A stretch of DNA of 59,800 nucleotides from assembly GCF_017329565.1 (NCBI RefSeq), contig NZ_JAFMTT010000018.1; one strand, given 5' to 3'. Position 1 is the first letter of the stretch. Each line of letters starts with the position of its first letter. The notes beneath the pieces are model-generated. The model had not been told where the DNA came from. It saw only the letters and a program-made list of their open reading frames with translations, and searched no databases. Source of the DNA: Alicyclobacillus mali (lineage in GTDB: Bacteria; Bacillota; Bacilli; Alicyclobacillales; Alicyclobacillaceae). Shown piece after piece: positions 8,010 through 17,633 of this stretch. Position numbers and translations under genes: made by a program.

Positions 8010-8506
8010 ATGCACCGCGCACGCGTCTGGATTTCGTTCGGTGTCGCCGTGCTGTCCACAAGCCCCGCTACGGCTGCGGGCACACAAGCATACCAGCGAT
8101 CGCTGGACCGTCTTTAGCGAGCGGCTGTACTCTGTCGTGGCAAGCCCCGAAGAGAACGTGGGTCTTCAAGATGAATATCACGAACCCATACCAGAAGGAG
8201 TGACTTCCACTTCAGAACGCAGAGATGTATTCGAACGCACTCCAGCCTGTTGCACCTGTGCATATCGAGACGAGCGAAAGTCAAGTCGTATACCGATATG
8301 CGCTCCTCTGCAAGGCCCGTGCTACGGGCACGCGTCAAGGTAATCCGTTCCGCATAACGGTCCAGCCTGCAACAGGCGCTCAATCCTTTGCTCTCGGCAA
8401 GGTGCACACAGGCGTCGTCGAGCATCCTTGGAAGTGGCTTGAGCAACCCTACACCCCCTGGCGCCTGTCGGCAACGCGGGTCAAACTGACTAGCGGACGG
8501 ATCTAG
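8010..8506 (+). pseudogene. Decayed third lipoprotein paralogue
   Basis: The signal-peptide start MHRARVWISFGVAVLS matches the 10847 gene, but the lipobox Cys is lost (AATAAG-like) and the frame breaks near 8100. The paralogue's DRWTVF..RLYSVV continues in another frame from about 8041, and a third frame (8225-8506) carries NALQPVAPVHIETSESQ through PYTP. The C-terminal third, including the best conserved block, is missing. The upstream region keeps the 21-base block (7932-7952) and an eroded dyad seen before 6468. At least two frameshifts and a truncation make it a clear pseudogene. Confidence 0.8.
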
Positions 8507-8593
8507 CCCATAGCCAGGCCAGTTACCCTATTACTCCTAGCTCATCAACAGGCAGATACCCGATAATCTTTGATATTACATTTTCGTTATATC

Positions 8594-8622
8594 TCGACAC
8601 TTTTGGCAAGTTGATATACAAT
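8594..8622 (+). promoter_or_regulatory. Possible sigma-A promoter of the TcaA-like gene
   Basis: TCGACA, 17 bases, TACAAT. It lies in the AT-rich 8507-8812 stretch between the pseudogene and the next gene. The leader would be about 185 nt. Apart from this and the ribosome site (AAGGAGGT, 8 bases before the 8813 ATG) I see nothing else in that stretch. Confidence 0.4.
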
Positions 8623-8812
8623 ACCATGCTGAGTGTGAAGCACATCCTTCCCCACATGAACACAAATATGCCATACGAACAGAAGGATAGGCATTCAGGG
8701 GGGTGATCCAGCCAAGAAAGAACTCTCTTATGGTTGTACATCTTGCACTCATCTTGCTTCCGTTCGAACACCACCCCTGCTTACTCTGGAGCGGGCAAGG
8801 AGGTCCATTATC

Positions 8813-10600
8813 ATGTCGTTTCAACCAGAGCGTTTGCGCTTCATGACCGCTCCCGTACTCGGCGGTCTCTTAATTCTGTTTTCACTGTTCCCATGGTTCA
8901 GTTTTAATGTGGTCATCATGCAACTACATCTGTCAGCTTTTCAGCTAGGCCCCCTAGGAATCCTGCTGACCATCTTTGGGTGCATCTTAATCCTTAGCGC
9001 ACTCCTGCGCTCTGTAATCTTACGCGCTTGGGTAAGTCTCGTATCTGGCGTAGCGAGTCTGCTGCTCTGCATCATATCGAATCCCTTAGTGCACCAGGTG
9101 GCCGCCGCGCAACTGAGTGACCAGCTCGGAGTCAACCCGAAGGCGTCGTCGGGCGCCTCATCGATATTGGACGCAATCACTTCCCCCTCGTACGGCTTCT
9201 ATTTCACATTGTTTGACGCTATCGCGCTGACAATATGGTCCATATGGCTTGTTCGGACAGCAAGTCGGTCAGCAGACGGACAGATGAACTGGAAAGATGA
9301 ACCGATCATTCGCATGACATCTCACCTGTTGTCGAAAAGCCGAAAAGGGCCGACCCCGCATGCAATTCGTCATCGCGTTCGTACAATCCGGTTTGTTCGA
9401 AACCGTCGCATCATGTACTCCCTCGGCGCCATTGTTGTGATCATGATAGGTTACTTTGTAGCCCGTTCCGTCTACAATACCCAGCACTCACTCACGCGGA
9501 CGGTCGGGCGTTTTATTGTTGCAGTTCAGGACGGAGCTACCGATTCCGTGATTCACCTTTCCGCGACCAGTCACCCCGTCCCGCAACCGGTGTGGCAGCA
9601 GTTTGTCCAGTACTATGAAAACCATATGGATGACTTGAAGCAATTTCTATCCCCGCTCGAGGAAGATACGTATGCGAATGGTTCAACACTGCAATCCATT
9701 CTAGACACTTCAGGCTCGGTCCAAGCCACGCCCCGGAACGTACTTGGGTTCATTTCATATCAAATCGATATTCCGGTGTACTCCGTGCACATTGCAGCGC
9801 CAAGTGGTACAAAATTGGAACTGGGCCACGAGCCTGTGTCGAACATTTTCTACGCCCCACCAGCAATGTATACGGTGGTCGCATCCATACCCACTCCGTT
9901 TGGAACGTGCGTGCAAACAGCACAAGTGCAACCTACTCAGGATGAGACCAATGTTCAGGTGCAGGGCGACACACTCACCATTCAGTCTCCGGACATCGTA
10001 GGGCAGGCCAACGTCATCGTCAACGGCAAGCAGGCAGTGGTGAATATGGAACCGGGCTGGGGAGTCAATACTGGAACGATATCACCCGTGCCTTCGCTGA
10101 ATGGAAAACATATAACACTTTCGATCCAGGAGCCTTGGGGCACGTATCAGGAATCCGGGACCGTCCAAGGTGATCAAGTCCAGACGCAGCCCATTCCGGA
10201 TCCCAATAGCACTGTGTTTCAGGCACTCTTCAAGTTGGTCGACGAGTTCAATGCAGCCAAGGCCAAAGCCTACTCGGAGAATAACTTTCAGCCGGTACTC
10301 AAATATCTCGCACCTGATGGACCGCTTTACCAAAACGATGTTCAGCGCTCAGACTTGTGGACAGATCAGGAAATCTACAAAAAGATGACGGCAAGCCCAA
10401 CCTTGACATTGGTGCAGCTTAGCAATGGTCAGACGGGTCTCCAGATGAATGATATTGAGTCCTATGCGGGCAACTATACAGGGGACAGCGGGGCATGGAC
10501 GTACACATTTGAGTATCAGCCTAATTCCAAGAAATGGATAATTTACAATCAGCAAACCGACTGGACGCCAATTTCGCAAGGCATCACGGTGACTCACTAA
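8813..10600 (+). CDS. Multi-pass membrane protein with TcaA-like extracytoplasmic part
   Basis: 595 residues. The N-terminal ~150 residues contain about four hydrophobic segments (LGGLLILFSLFPWFSF, GILLTIFGCILILSALL, WVSLVSGVASLLLCII, FDAIALTIWSIWLV). A basic cytoplasmic stretch (about 160-195) and another membrane segment (about 203-220) follow, then a large outside region. After that last segment the sequence VGRFIVAVQDGATDSVIHL ... FVQYYENHMDDLKQFL resembles the second domain of TcaA/YvbJ proteins, and the C-terminal ~130 residues look like their NTF2-like domain. The usual zinc ribbon is replaced by the four-segment module. The TcaA relation is by eye only. Composition is AT-richer than core genes. 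It sits between a pseudo- and an intact lipoprotein, so a shared envelope role is plausible. Confidence 0.6.
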   Translation: MSFQPERLRFMTAPVLGGLLILFSLFPWFSFNVVIMQLHLSAFQLGPLGILLTIFGCILILSALLRSVILRAWVSLVSGVASLLLCIISNPLVHQVAAAQLSDQLGVNPKASSGASSILDAITSPSYGFYFTLFDAIALTIWSIWLVRTASRSADGQMNWKDEPIIRMTSHLLSKSRKGPTPHAIRHRVRTIRFVRNRRIMYSLGAIVVIMIGYFVARSVYNTQHSLTRTVGRFIVAVQDGATDSVIHLSATSHPVPQPVWQQFVQYYENHMDDLKQFLSPLEEDTYANGSTLQSILDTSGSVQATPRNVLGFISYQIDIPVYSVHIAAPSGTKLELGHEPVSNIFYAPPAMYTVVASIPTPFGTCVQTAQVQPTQDETNVQVQGDTLTIQSPDIVGQANVIVNGKQAVVNMEPGWGVNTGTISPVPSLNGKHITLSIQEPWGTYQESGTVQGDQVQTQPIPDPNSTVFQALFKLVDEFNAAKAKAYSENNFQPVLKYLAPDGPLYQNDVQRSDLWTDQEIYKKMTASPTLTLVQLSNGQTGLQMNDIESYAGNYTGDSGAWTYTFEYQPNSKKWIIYNQQTDWTPISQGITVTH

Positions 10601-10647
10601 TCTCTTGTGATGCGTCAGCAATGTTTGTTCTTAAGATTGGAGCTCGG

Positions 10648-10664
10648 CGGGGCGGCTAGCCCCG
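10648..10664 (+). terminator. Weak hairpin after the TcaA-like gene
   Basis: CGGGGC / GCCCCG with a 5-base loop, about 50 bases after the stop, and no good T-run. It could separate the TcaA-like gene from the lipoprotein at 10847. The remaining gap to 10846 shows only the ribosome site AAGGGGGAG. Confidence 0.35.
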
Positions 10665-10846
10665 TCCTGTTAATCCCTTGCGGGCAGTCCATAGACAGTA
10701 GCTCGCCAGCATGACCATTGTGTACTGAAGCCCAATCTATTAAGACTATGTTAATCGATGCAGTATACCCGCCAGGCTCCTTCATCCGCGGCAATCGAAC
10801 AAATTGCAACATACACACGTAACCATTCATACTAAGGGGGAGTCGC

Positions 10847-11704
10847 GTGAACCGCTCACGCATCTGGATCTCGTTCGGTATGGCCGCTCTGTCCGCAAGC
10901 CTCCTCACAGGCTGCGGGCATGCCAGTGCACCGCCGGATCGCTGGACTGTCTACAACAAGTGGCTGTACTCCGTCGTGACTGCTCCAGGAGGAACAGTCA
11001 ATTTACAGGTGAATATCACGAATCCGCACAATGAAGAACGTCTCTCGCTCCGCGGTGCGACGCTTGAATCGAACGCGCTCCAACCTGTCGCGCCCGTGCA
11101 TGTGCAAGCGAGTCAAACTCCAGAATTCTACCAATACGCGCTGCTGTGGACCGTCCACGCGGCGGGCGCGTATCAGGCCGATCCGGTCCGCCTCCACGTG
11201 AATCTCGCAAACGGCGAGCAATCGTTTGATCTCGGCAAGGCATACACCCGCGTCGCACAACGTCCGGTCTCGTGGCTTGAGGCTCGCATCGTACCTGGAG
11301 GAGAATCCGGGGATATCTCCCACACCGTTCATTCCTTTGACGTGCAGTTCGTCAACACGTCCGGCCTCCCGATTCGCCTCCTCGGCCTTGAAACGGCCGG
11401 AGGATTTCGGTTCTCCAAGACGGGTTACGAACTGAATCAGGCCGATTTCTCCGGCGGCTATCCAAAGGACGCGAGACCGCTCACAGACGGCGGCGTCCTG
11501 ATTCCGCCGAGTTCCATCTGCAATGTGTACGCCGAGTTCTATCCGCCAAGCGGGTATTGGAATCAGCTCATCCAAGTGGCGGCCGTGCTCGAGAAGCGTG
11601 GCGTCCGCGGTGAGGAAATCGTCGGTCCGGCGCTCTACACCGTGAACTACTTCCAGGACGGCCGTCCACCTGCCGGCTATCCCGCGCTCAACGTGACGAA
11701 CTGA
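10847..11704 (+). CDS. Lipoprotein of unknown function, paralogue B
   Basis: 285 residues from a GTG start (GGGGGAG just upstream). Signal peptide and lipobox LLTG-Cys23. Same architecture as paralogue A: DRWTVYNKWLYSVVT after a short linker, GGFRFSKTGY, GGYPKDARPLT, CNVYAEF, RGVRGEEIVG and the end YPALNVTN. No family recognised. It is convergent with ftsH; this is probably the original location, since the downstream flank leads into the real ftsH, while the copy after paralogue A leads into an ftsH remnant. GC is closer to the core genes than paralogue A, fitting an older resident. Confidence 0.8.
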   Translation: MNRSRIWISFGMAALSASLLTGCGHASAPPDRWTVYNKWLYSVVTAPGGTVNLQVNITNPHNEERLSLRGATLESNALQPVAPVHVQASQTPEFYQYALLWTVHAAGAYQADPVRLHVNLANGEQSFDLGKAYTRVAQRPVSWLEARIVPGGESGDISHTVHSFDVQFVNTSGLPIRLLGLETAGGFRFSKTGYELNQADFSGGYPKDARPLTDGGVLIPPSSICNVYAEFYPPSGYWNQLIQVAAVLEKRGVRGEEIVGPALYTVNYFQDGRPPAGYPALNVTN

Positions 11705-11812
11705 GCGCAAGGCCGCGCTGGACCGACTGGCAGACCACGTGCCCCGACCGGCCGCAACGTGCCCTTTGTCGACCATCAGGCTCCGCGCCATATCGGCGCC
11801 TTGTCCTGCCTC

Positions 11813-11859
11813 AAAAAGGAACAGCGGGATGCCGCCACCTCCCTGGCGCATCCCGCTGT
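11813..11859 (-). terminator. ftsH terminator
   Basis: 12-bp perfect stem (ACAGCGGGATGC / GCATCCCGCTGT), then TTCCTTTTTG on the minus strand. It sits about 25 bases after the ftsH stop. The stem may also stop plus-strand transcripts of lipoprotein B. Confidence 0.85.
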
Positions 11860-11881
11860 CCACTTTCGTCTTAGGCCCTGT

Positions 11882-13690
<1,809 letters not shown>

Positions 13691-13720
13691 GCCTTACCTC
13701 CTCTCGGTTACGGCGCGACT

Positions 13721-13729
13721 ATTGTACCA
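13721..13729 (-). promoter_or_regulatory. Extended -10 promoter candidate of ftsH
   Basis: Minus strand TGGTACAAT (TGn plus TACAAT) about 30 bases before the ftsH ATG. The -35 is poor (TAGGAA at 17 bases, or TTGCTA further away). Confidence 0.4.
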
Positions 13730-13780
13730 TACCAGGATGGGCGTTCCTAGCAAGAAAGACGCCCGCCAGGGAGACGCGCG

Positions 13781-14323
13781 TCAACCTGTCGCATAGATGT
13801 CAGACTTGAGGATGCCCACGTATGGCAAGTTGCGATACCGCTCCGCGTAGTCGAGGCCGTAGCCGACGATGAACGCGTCCGGCACTGTGAAACCGAAGTA
13901 GTCTGGCTGAATGTCGACCTTTCGCCCGCTCGGCTTGTCAAAGAGGGAGACAATCTTCACGCTCGCTGCCTGCCGCCGAATCATCGTGTCGCGCAGGTAC
14001 GCGAGCGTGAGGCCCGTGTCCACGATGTCCTCCACGATGATGACATCGCGACCTTCGACGGGGCGCTCGAGATCGTACAAAATGCGAACCGCGCCGGACG
14101 ACTTCGTCGACTGGCCGTAGCTCGAAATCGCCATGAAGTCCATCTCGATGGGAACATCGATGCGCTTGACGAGATCGCTCATGAACAGCGCCGCGCCCTT
14201 GAGGATGCAGATGAGAAGAGGCGTCTTGCCCGCGTAGTCTCGGCTCAGCGTCGCTCCCATCTCGGCCACTTTGGCCTGCAGGGTTTCCTCATCGAACAGG
14301 ATACGCTCCAGATCAGGATGCAT
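13781..14323 (-). CDS. hpt: Hypoxanthine phosphoribosyltransferase
   Basis: Purine salvage: transfers the phosphoribosyl group of PRPP to hypoxanthine or guanine. The PRPP-binding motif VIIVEDIVDTGLTL and the C-terminal VPDAFIVGYGLDYAERYR are typical. From the ATG at 14323 (GGGGAGG 6-7 bases upstream) it has 180 residues, the family size; the longer upstream reading frame overlaps tilS. Follows tilS by about 45 bases, as in B. subtilis. Confidence 0.96.
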   Translation of the reverse strand: MHPDLERILFDEETLQAKVAEMGATLSRDYAGKTPLLICILKGAALFMSDLVKRIDVPIEMDFMAISSYGQSTKSSGAVRILYDLERPVEGRDVIIVEDIVDTGLTLAYLRDTMIRRQAASVKIVSLFDKPSGRKVDIQPDYFGFTVPDAFIVGYGLDYAERYRNLPYVGILKSDIYATG

Positions 14324-14367
14324 GAGTGCCTCCCCATGTCCGCTGTAAAATTGTTTGGCCACCGCCG

Positions 14368-15834
14368 CTACCGCTGGCCAAGCGCGCGTTGGCACGCCAC
14401 AGGCGGTCGCGCTTGAATGACAAACGCGGGCCCGCCGCGCCACAGGTGCGCGCCGGATCGCATGATGCCGGGGATCCAGACGATTTCGCCGTCCACCCGA
14501 AGGATGGGCCAGCGCGCGCGCAGGTCCCGCGGCAACTTGGCGTCGGTGAAGACGTCTTGCAGTTTCTTGGTTCCGTTCCCGCCGAAAAGCTTCACCCGCT
14601 CGCTCGTCGGCACCCCGATGAAGATTGCGGCGCGGGACACGTCGGCAGGCAAAAAGAGCCACCAAGGCGACGGCATGCGGGGAGATGCTGGATGCGCCAC
14701 GCGCAGCCGCCGAAACCGCCAGCGCGCCTCTCCCGTCCCGATGCGCGCCTCCGCCGCCCGATCAAGATCCCACGCCACCGCGGCCTCCACCGCGGGGCGC
14801 GCGATGGGCGGCTGACCTATGTACAGGTTATCGTAGGATCTGACGCACCGCACATCCGCCGCGAGATGGACTTCGCCGGACGGAGGCCCCGAGAGGGCCA
14901 GGCTGCGAACTGCCTCGACGTGGGCCAACGTCCACTCGCGCGCGGAGAAACAATTCAATAGTATGTGAATCACCCTGCGTTGTAAAGAAACGTGAAGTTC
15001 AGCGAGGCGGCTGGCGGACAAGGCGATTCGGCCGTCGGCGCCGCGCACGGCAACGCGGCGCACAGCCTCACGCGCCAGCTCGCGCATGTACGCGTCCTCC
15101 TCCCACAAGAGCTCGAGCGCCTGGAGTACCTTTTCCTCCGCGCGCGGTTCGACGGCGCGGAGCGCTGGGATGACCACCTGGCGGACGCGGTTGCGAAAAA
15201 ACCGGGGATCTTCGTTCGTTTCGTCCTCGACGTGCAAGAGCCCGTGCAGAGCCGCGTACCGCTCGATCTCGCCCTTCTCCACCGCCAGGAGCGGCCTCAG
15301 CACCCGTACGCCGTTCATCTCCACGTCCGGGCGCATGGCGCCAAGCCCACCCGGGCCCGCGCCGCGCAACAGGCGCATCACGAAGGTCTCGAGCTCATCC
15401 TGCGCGTGGTGCGCCACGAGGATGACGCCGCCCTTCGCCCGCGCCCGTTCCGCGAGCGCCTCATACCGCGCGCGCCGAGCCGCCGCCTCCAACCCTTCGC
15501 CGCGGCCATCCACGACCGCCACGCGGACAATTTCGCACGGAATGCCGCGATCTCGGCAATATTGCTCGACGAAAGCTGCGTCGCCATCCGCCGCTTCGCG
15601 CAGGCCGTGATGCACGTGGACCACAGAAAAACCGCCCAGGGCGCGCGGCGCCTCCTCTGCGGCGCGCTGGCACAGGTGCAGAAGCACCATGGAATCCACG
15701 CCGCCGGACACGCCTAACACCGCGTGGGCGGTCTCAAGCCGATGCTGTTGGAAGAAGGAAATCACGTGCGTGAGGAGATGCCCCGCTCGTTCCAAGGGTG
15801 TTCCCGCCGTTTCCCGTGTGGACCGCCCGCGCAT
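14368..15834 (-). CDS. tilS: tRNA(Ile)-lysidine synthase
   Basis: Modifies C34 of the CAU-anticodon tRNA-Ile to lysidine, using ATP and lysine. The PP-loop SGGVDSMVLLHL is near the N-terminus, followed by HVHHGLREAADGD and HHAQDELETFVMRLLRGAG. A C-terminal substrate-binding region of about 250 residues ends near GTKKLQDVFTDAKLP, typical of TilS. The start is uncertain: the frame is open to a TTG at 15903. I list the ATG at 15834 (488 residues), but the homology-relevant part begins near a TTG at 15795. No candidate has an ideally spaced ribosome site. Confidence 0.92.
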   Translation of the reverse strand: MRGRSTRETAGTPLERAGHLLTHVISFFQQHRLETAHAVLGVSGGVDSMVLLHLCQRAAEEAPRALGGFSVVHVHHGLREAADGDAAFVEQYCRDRGIPCEIVRVAVVDGRGEGLEAAARRARYEALAERARAKGGVILVAHHAQDELETFVMRLLRGAGPGGLGAMRPDVEMNGVRVLRPLLAVEKGEIERYAALHGLLHVEDETNEDPRFFRNRVRQVVIPALRAVEPRAEEKVLQALELLWEEDAYMRELAREAVRRVAVRGADGRIALSASRLAELHVSLQRRVIHILLNCFSAREWTLAHVEAVRSLALSGPPSGEVHLAADVRCVRSYDNLYIGQPPIARPAVEAAVAWDLDRAAEARIGTGEARWRFRRLRVAHPASPRMPSPWWLFLPADVSRAAIFIGVPTSERVKLFGGNGTKKLQDVFTDAKLPRDLRARWPILRVDGEIVWIPGIMRSGAHLWRGGPAFVIQARPPVACQRALGQR

Positions 15835-15912
15835 CGTCCCGCGTGGGCGTGCCCTTGCTCCTTTCATTGTAGCAAAGAGGGGCCGCCCATCGAAGCCGCG
15901 CAAACCGTTGGC

Positions 15913-16821
15913 TCAGATGATGCGGAGGTAGAGCGCCCAGGCACAGGCGGTGGTGATCACGGCGCTCGCGACGCTCGCCCACATGAACGCGGCCGTCCAA
16001 TCGCGCTGTCCCGCCCTCGCCTGCTCCACCTTCGCGCGCACCTCCGCGATGGCGGCGCGAAGCGCGTCGGCGTCCCGAATCTCCCGGCGCAGCACGCGGT
16101 TCCACACGGGTCGCCACGCCCCGTCCACCTGATCCGCCACCGCGCGCAGGAGCCATTCGCGCCGCTTCTCGGGCGGGAGATCGTACAAATTCGCGGGCGA
16201 CGGCGCGTCGAGCGATACGGCCATGAGCGCCACGGCGAAGACGTCGTACGCCGCGCCGGCACGCCTGTCGCACAGCCCGAAGAAGGCGCCGTCGGTTGTC
16301 GGCGTGAACTGGCGGACGGCTTTGCCAAACGGCGTCACGCCGCCGGGATCGACGAAGCGCACCTCGCCGCTGGGCTCCTGGACGAGCACGTTCTGCGGCT
16401 TGACGTCGCAGAACGCATGGCCGGTGGCATGCAGCTTGGCGAGCCCTTCGACGATGCGAATCATGACCTGCTTGCGCGTGGCGGGCGCAAGCGCCGGCCA
16501 GACTTTGTCGAGCGGCTTGCCGGAGATGCGCTCCATGACGTAAAAGAAGCGGGCGCCGGCGCGATTGGAGTCGTCGATTTGCTGCGGCGCTGGAAACGGC
16601 GATCCCGGCCCTCGCACGAGGTTCAAAAGCGACCACTCGAACGCCACCTGGCCCGCTGTCTCGCACACCTTCATGGCCCCGGGGAGCCCGTCGTCCCGCT
16701 CCACCGCGTAGACAATCCCGTTCGCGCCTGTGCCGAGGACGCCGCGGATGCGCCAGCGCCGGTGGGTCCACTTGCCCTCCACCCACGTGCCGGGCGCGAG
16801 CGGGCGGGCAGGACCGGTCAT
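15913..16821 (-). CDS. yabT: Membrane-anchored Ser/Thr protein kinase, YabT-like
   Basis: 302 residues. A Hanks-type kinase fold with glycine loop GTGANGIVYAV, catalytic loop CDVKPQN and the Mg site as DPGG instead of DFG. A single C-terminal membrane segment (about residues 277-300) and no extracellular sensor match B. subtilis YabT, a sporulation-linked kinase. Gene order spoIIE-yabS-yabT-tilS supports orthology. Its ATG overlaps the yabS stop (ATGA), so the pair is coupled. The usual HRD Arg is replaced (HAFCD), so autophosphorylation may not need an RD-type switch (inference). Confidence 0.9.
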   Translation of the reverse strand: MTGPARPLAPGTWVEGKWTHRRWRIRGVLGTGANGIVYAVERDDGLPGAMKVCETAGQVAFEWSLLNLVRGPGSPFPAPQQIDDSNRAGARFFYVMERISGKPLDKVWPALAPATRKQVMIRIVEGLAKLHATGHAFCDVKPQNVLVQEPSGEVRFVDPGGVTPFGKAVRQFTPTTDGAFFGLCDRRAGAAYDVFAVALMAVSLDAPSPANLYDLPPEKRREWLLRAVADQVDGAWRPVWNRVLRREIRDADALRAAIAEVRAKVEQARAGQRDWTAAFMWASVASAVITTACAWALYLRII

Positions 16822-17537
16822 CCGAACTCACGCCGCGGGGCGTCCTCGTCGACGTTGCGCGCGTTCGAGAGGAGAAGATCGGCGGCGTGATCGATGGCTG
16901 GGCCGGTCGGCGTGCCGCCGCGCGCCACGAGCTCGGCCTCGAGCGCCGCGACGTTCACCTCGGAGGAGAAGGGCTGGACGAGCCGCGTCGCCTCCTCGCC
17001 CTTGCCGGGGAACGCGATGACACTCACCGCAAGAGGGCCGGAGCGCACTTTGAGCGACAGGGCGAGATCGCGCACCGCCTCGCGCACGGTCGGGATCTTT
17101 TCGCGCATGCTCGCGCTCGTGTCGAGGCAGACGACGAGATGGAGCGCCACCTCGTCCTCGAGCTTTTCCACCACCTGCATGACGCGGGCGCGCTCGGCGG
17201 GCGGCAAATCCTCCGTCGACTTGCCCATGACGGCGAGGAGTTCCTGGTTGACCACCTGCTGAAGCGTCATCTGCATGGTCTGATGCGTCATCATCTGCGC
17301 GGTGGCCGAGATGTCCGCAGGCTGCACGATGCGGCACATGCCCCCACCCGCGTCCGCGATGGAGTGCGCCTCGTGATACCCCTGCTCGCCCGCGTCGCCG
17401 CGCCCCACGATGCCGATGACGTTGACGACGATGCCGTGCCGATGCGCGCGGCGCGCGGCCTCGACGGGATCGGGCCCGATGTTGGAACAGCCGTCGGTGA
17501 TGACGAGGATCTGCCGGATGGTCGCTTCCCTGGACAA
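16818..17537 (-). CDS. yabS: VWA-domain protein, YabS-like
   Basis: 239 residues. VWA-type metal-site signatures occur twice: an N-terminal LVITDGCSNIG and a later LVVCLDTSASMREK (the MIDAS DxSxS), with AVSVIAFPGKGE and GGTPTGPAI following in the expected order. Soluble, function unknown; known only as the partner gene of yabT in B. subtilis sporulation clusters. The TTG start has GGAGGTGG 9 bases upstream. Confidence 0.85.
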   Translation of the reverse strand: MSREATIRQILVITDGCSNIGPDPVEAARRAHRHGIVVNVIGIVGRGDAGEQGYHEAHSIADAGGGMCRIVQPADISATAQMMTHQTMQMTLQQVVNQELLAVMGKSTEDLPPAERARVMQVVEKLEDEVALHLVVCLDTSASMREKIPTVREAVRDLALSLKVRSGPLAVSVIAFPGKGEEATRLVQPFSSEVNVAALEAELVARGGTPTGPAIDHAADLLLSNARNVDEDAPRREFG

Positions 17538-17633
17538 AACAATCCACCTCCGCGAAACTTGCTAGTCGCCAGTATCGCCGAGGTGGAACCGTTTCATTCC
17601 CAAAAGCTTGATAGAATCCGTTGCGGGCCGCCT

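Noticed and set aside
13741..13780. Hairpin GGGCGT/ACGCCC between hpt and ftsH as terminator
   Set aside because: Short stem, no T-run; insufficient to call.
15734..16831. Arg-rich minus-strand frame overlapping yabT
   Set aside because: Out-of-frame shadow of yabT; no motif.
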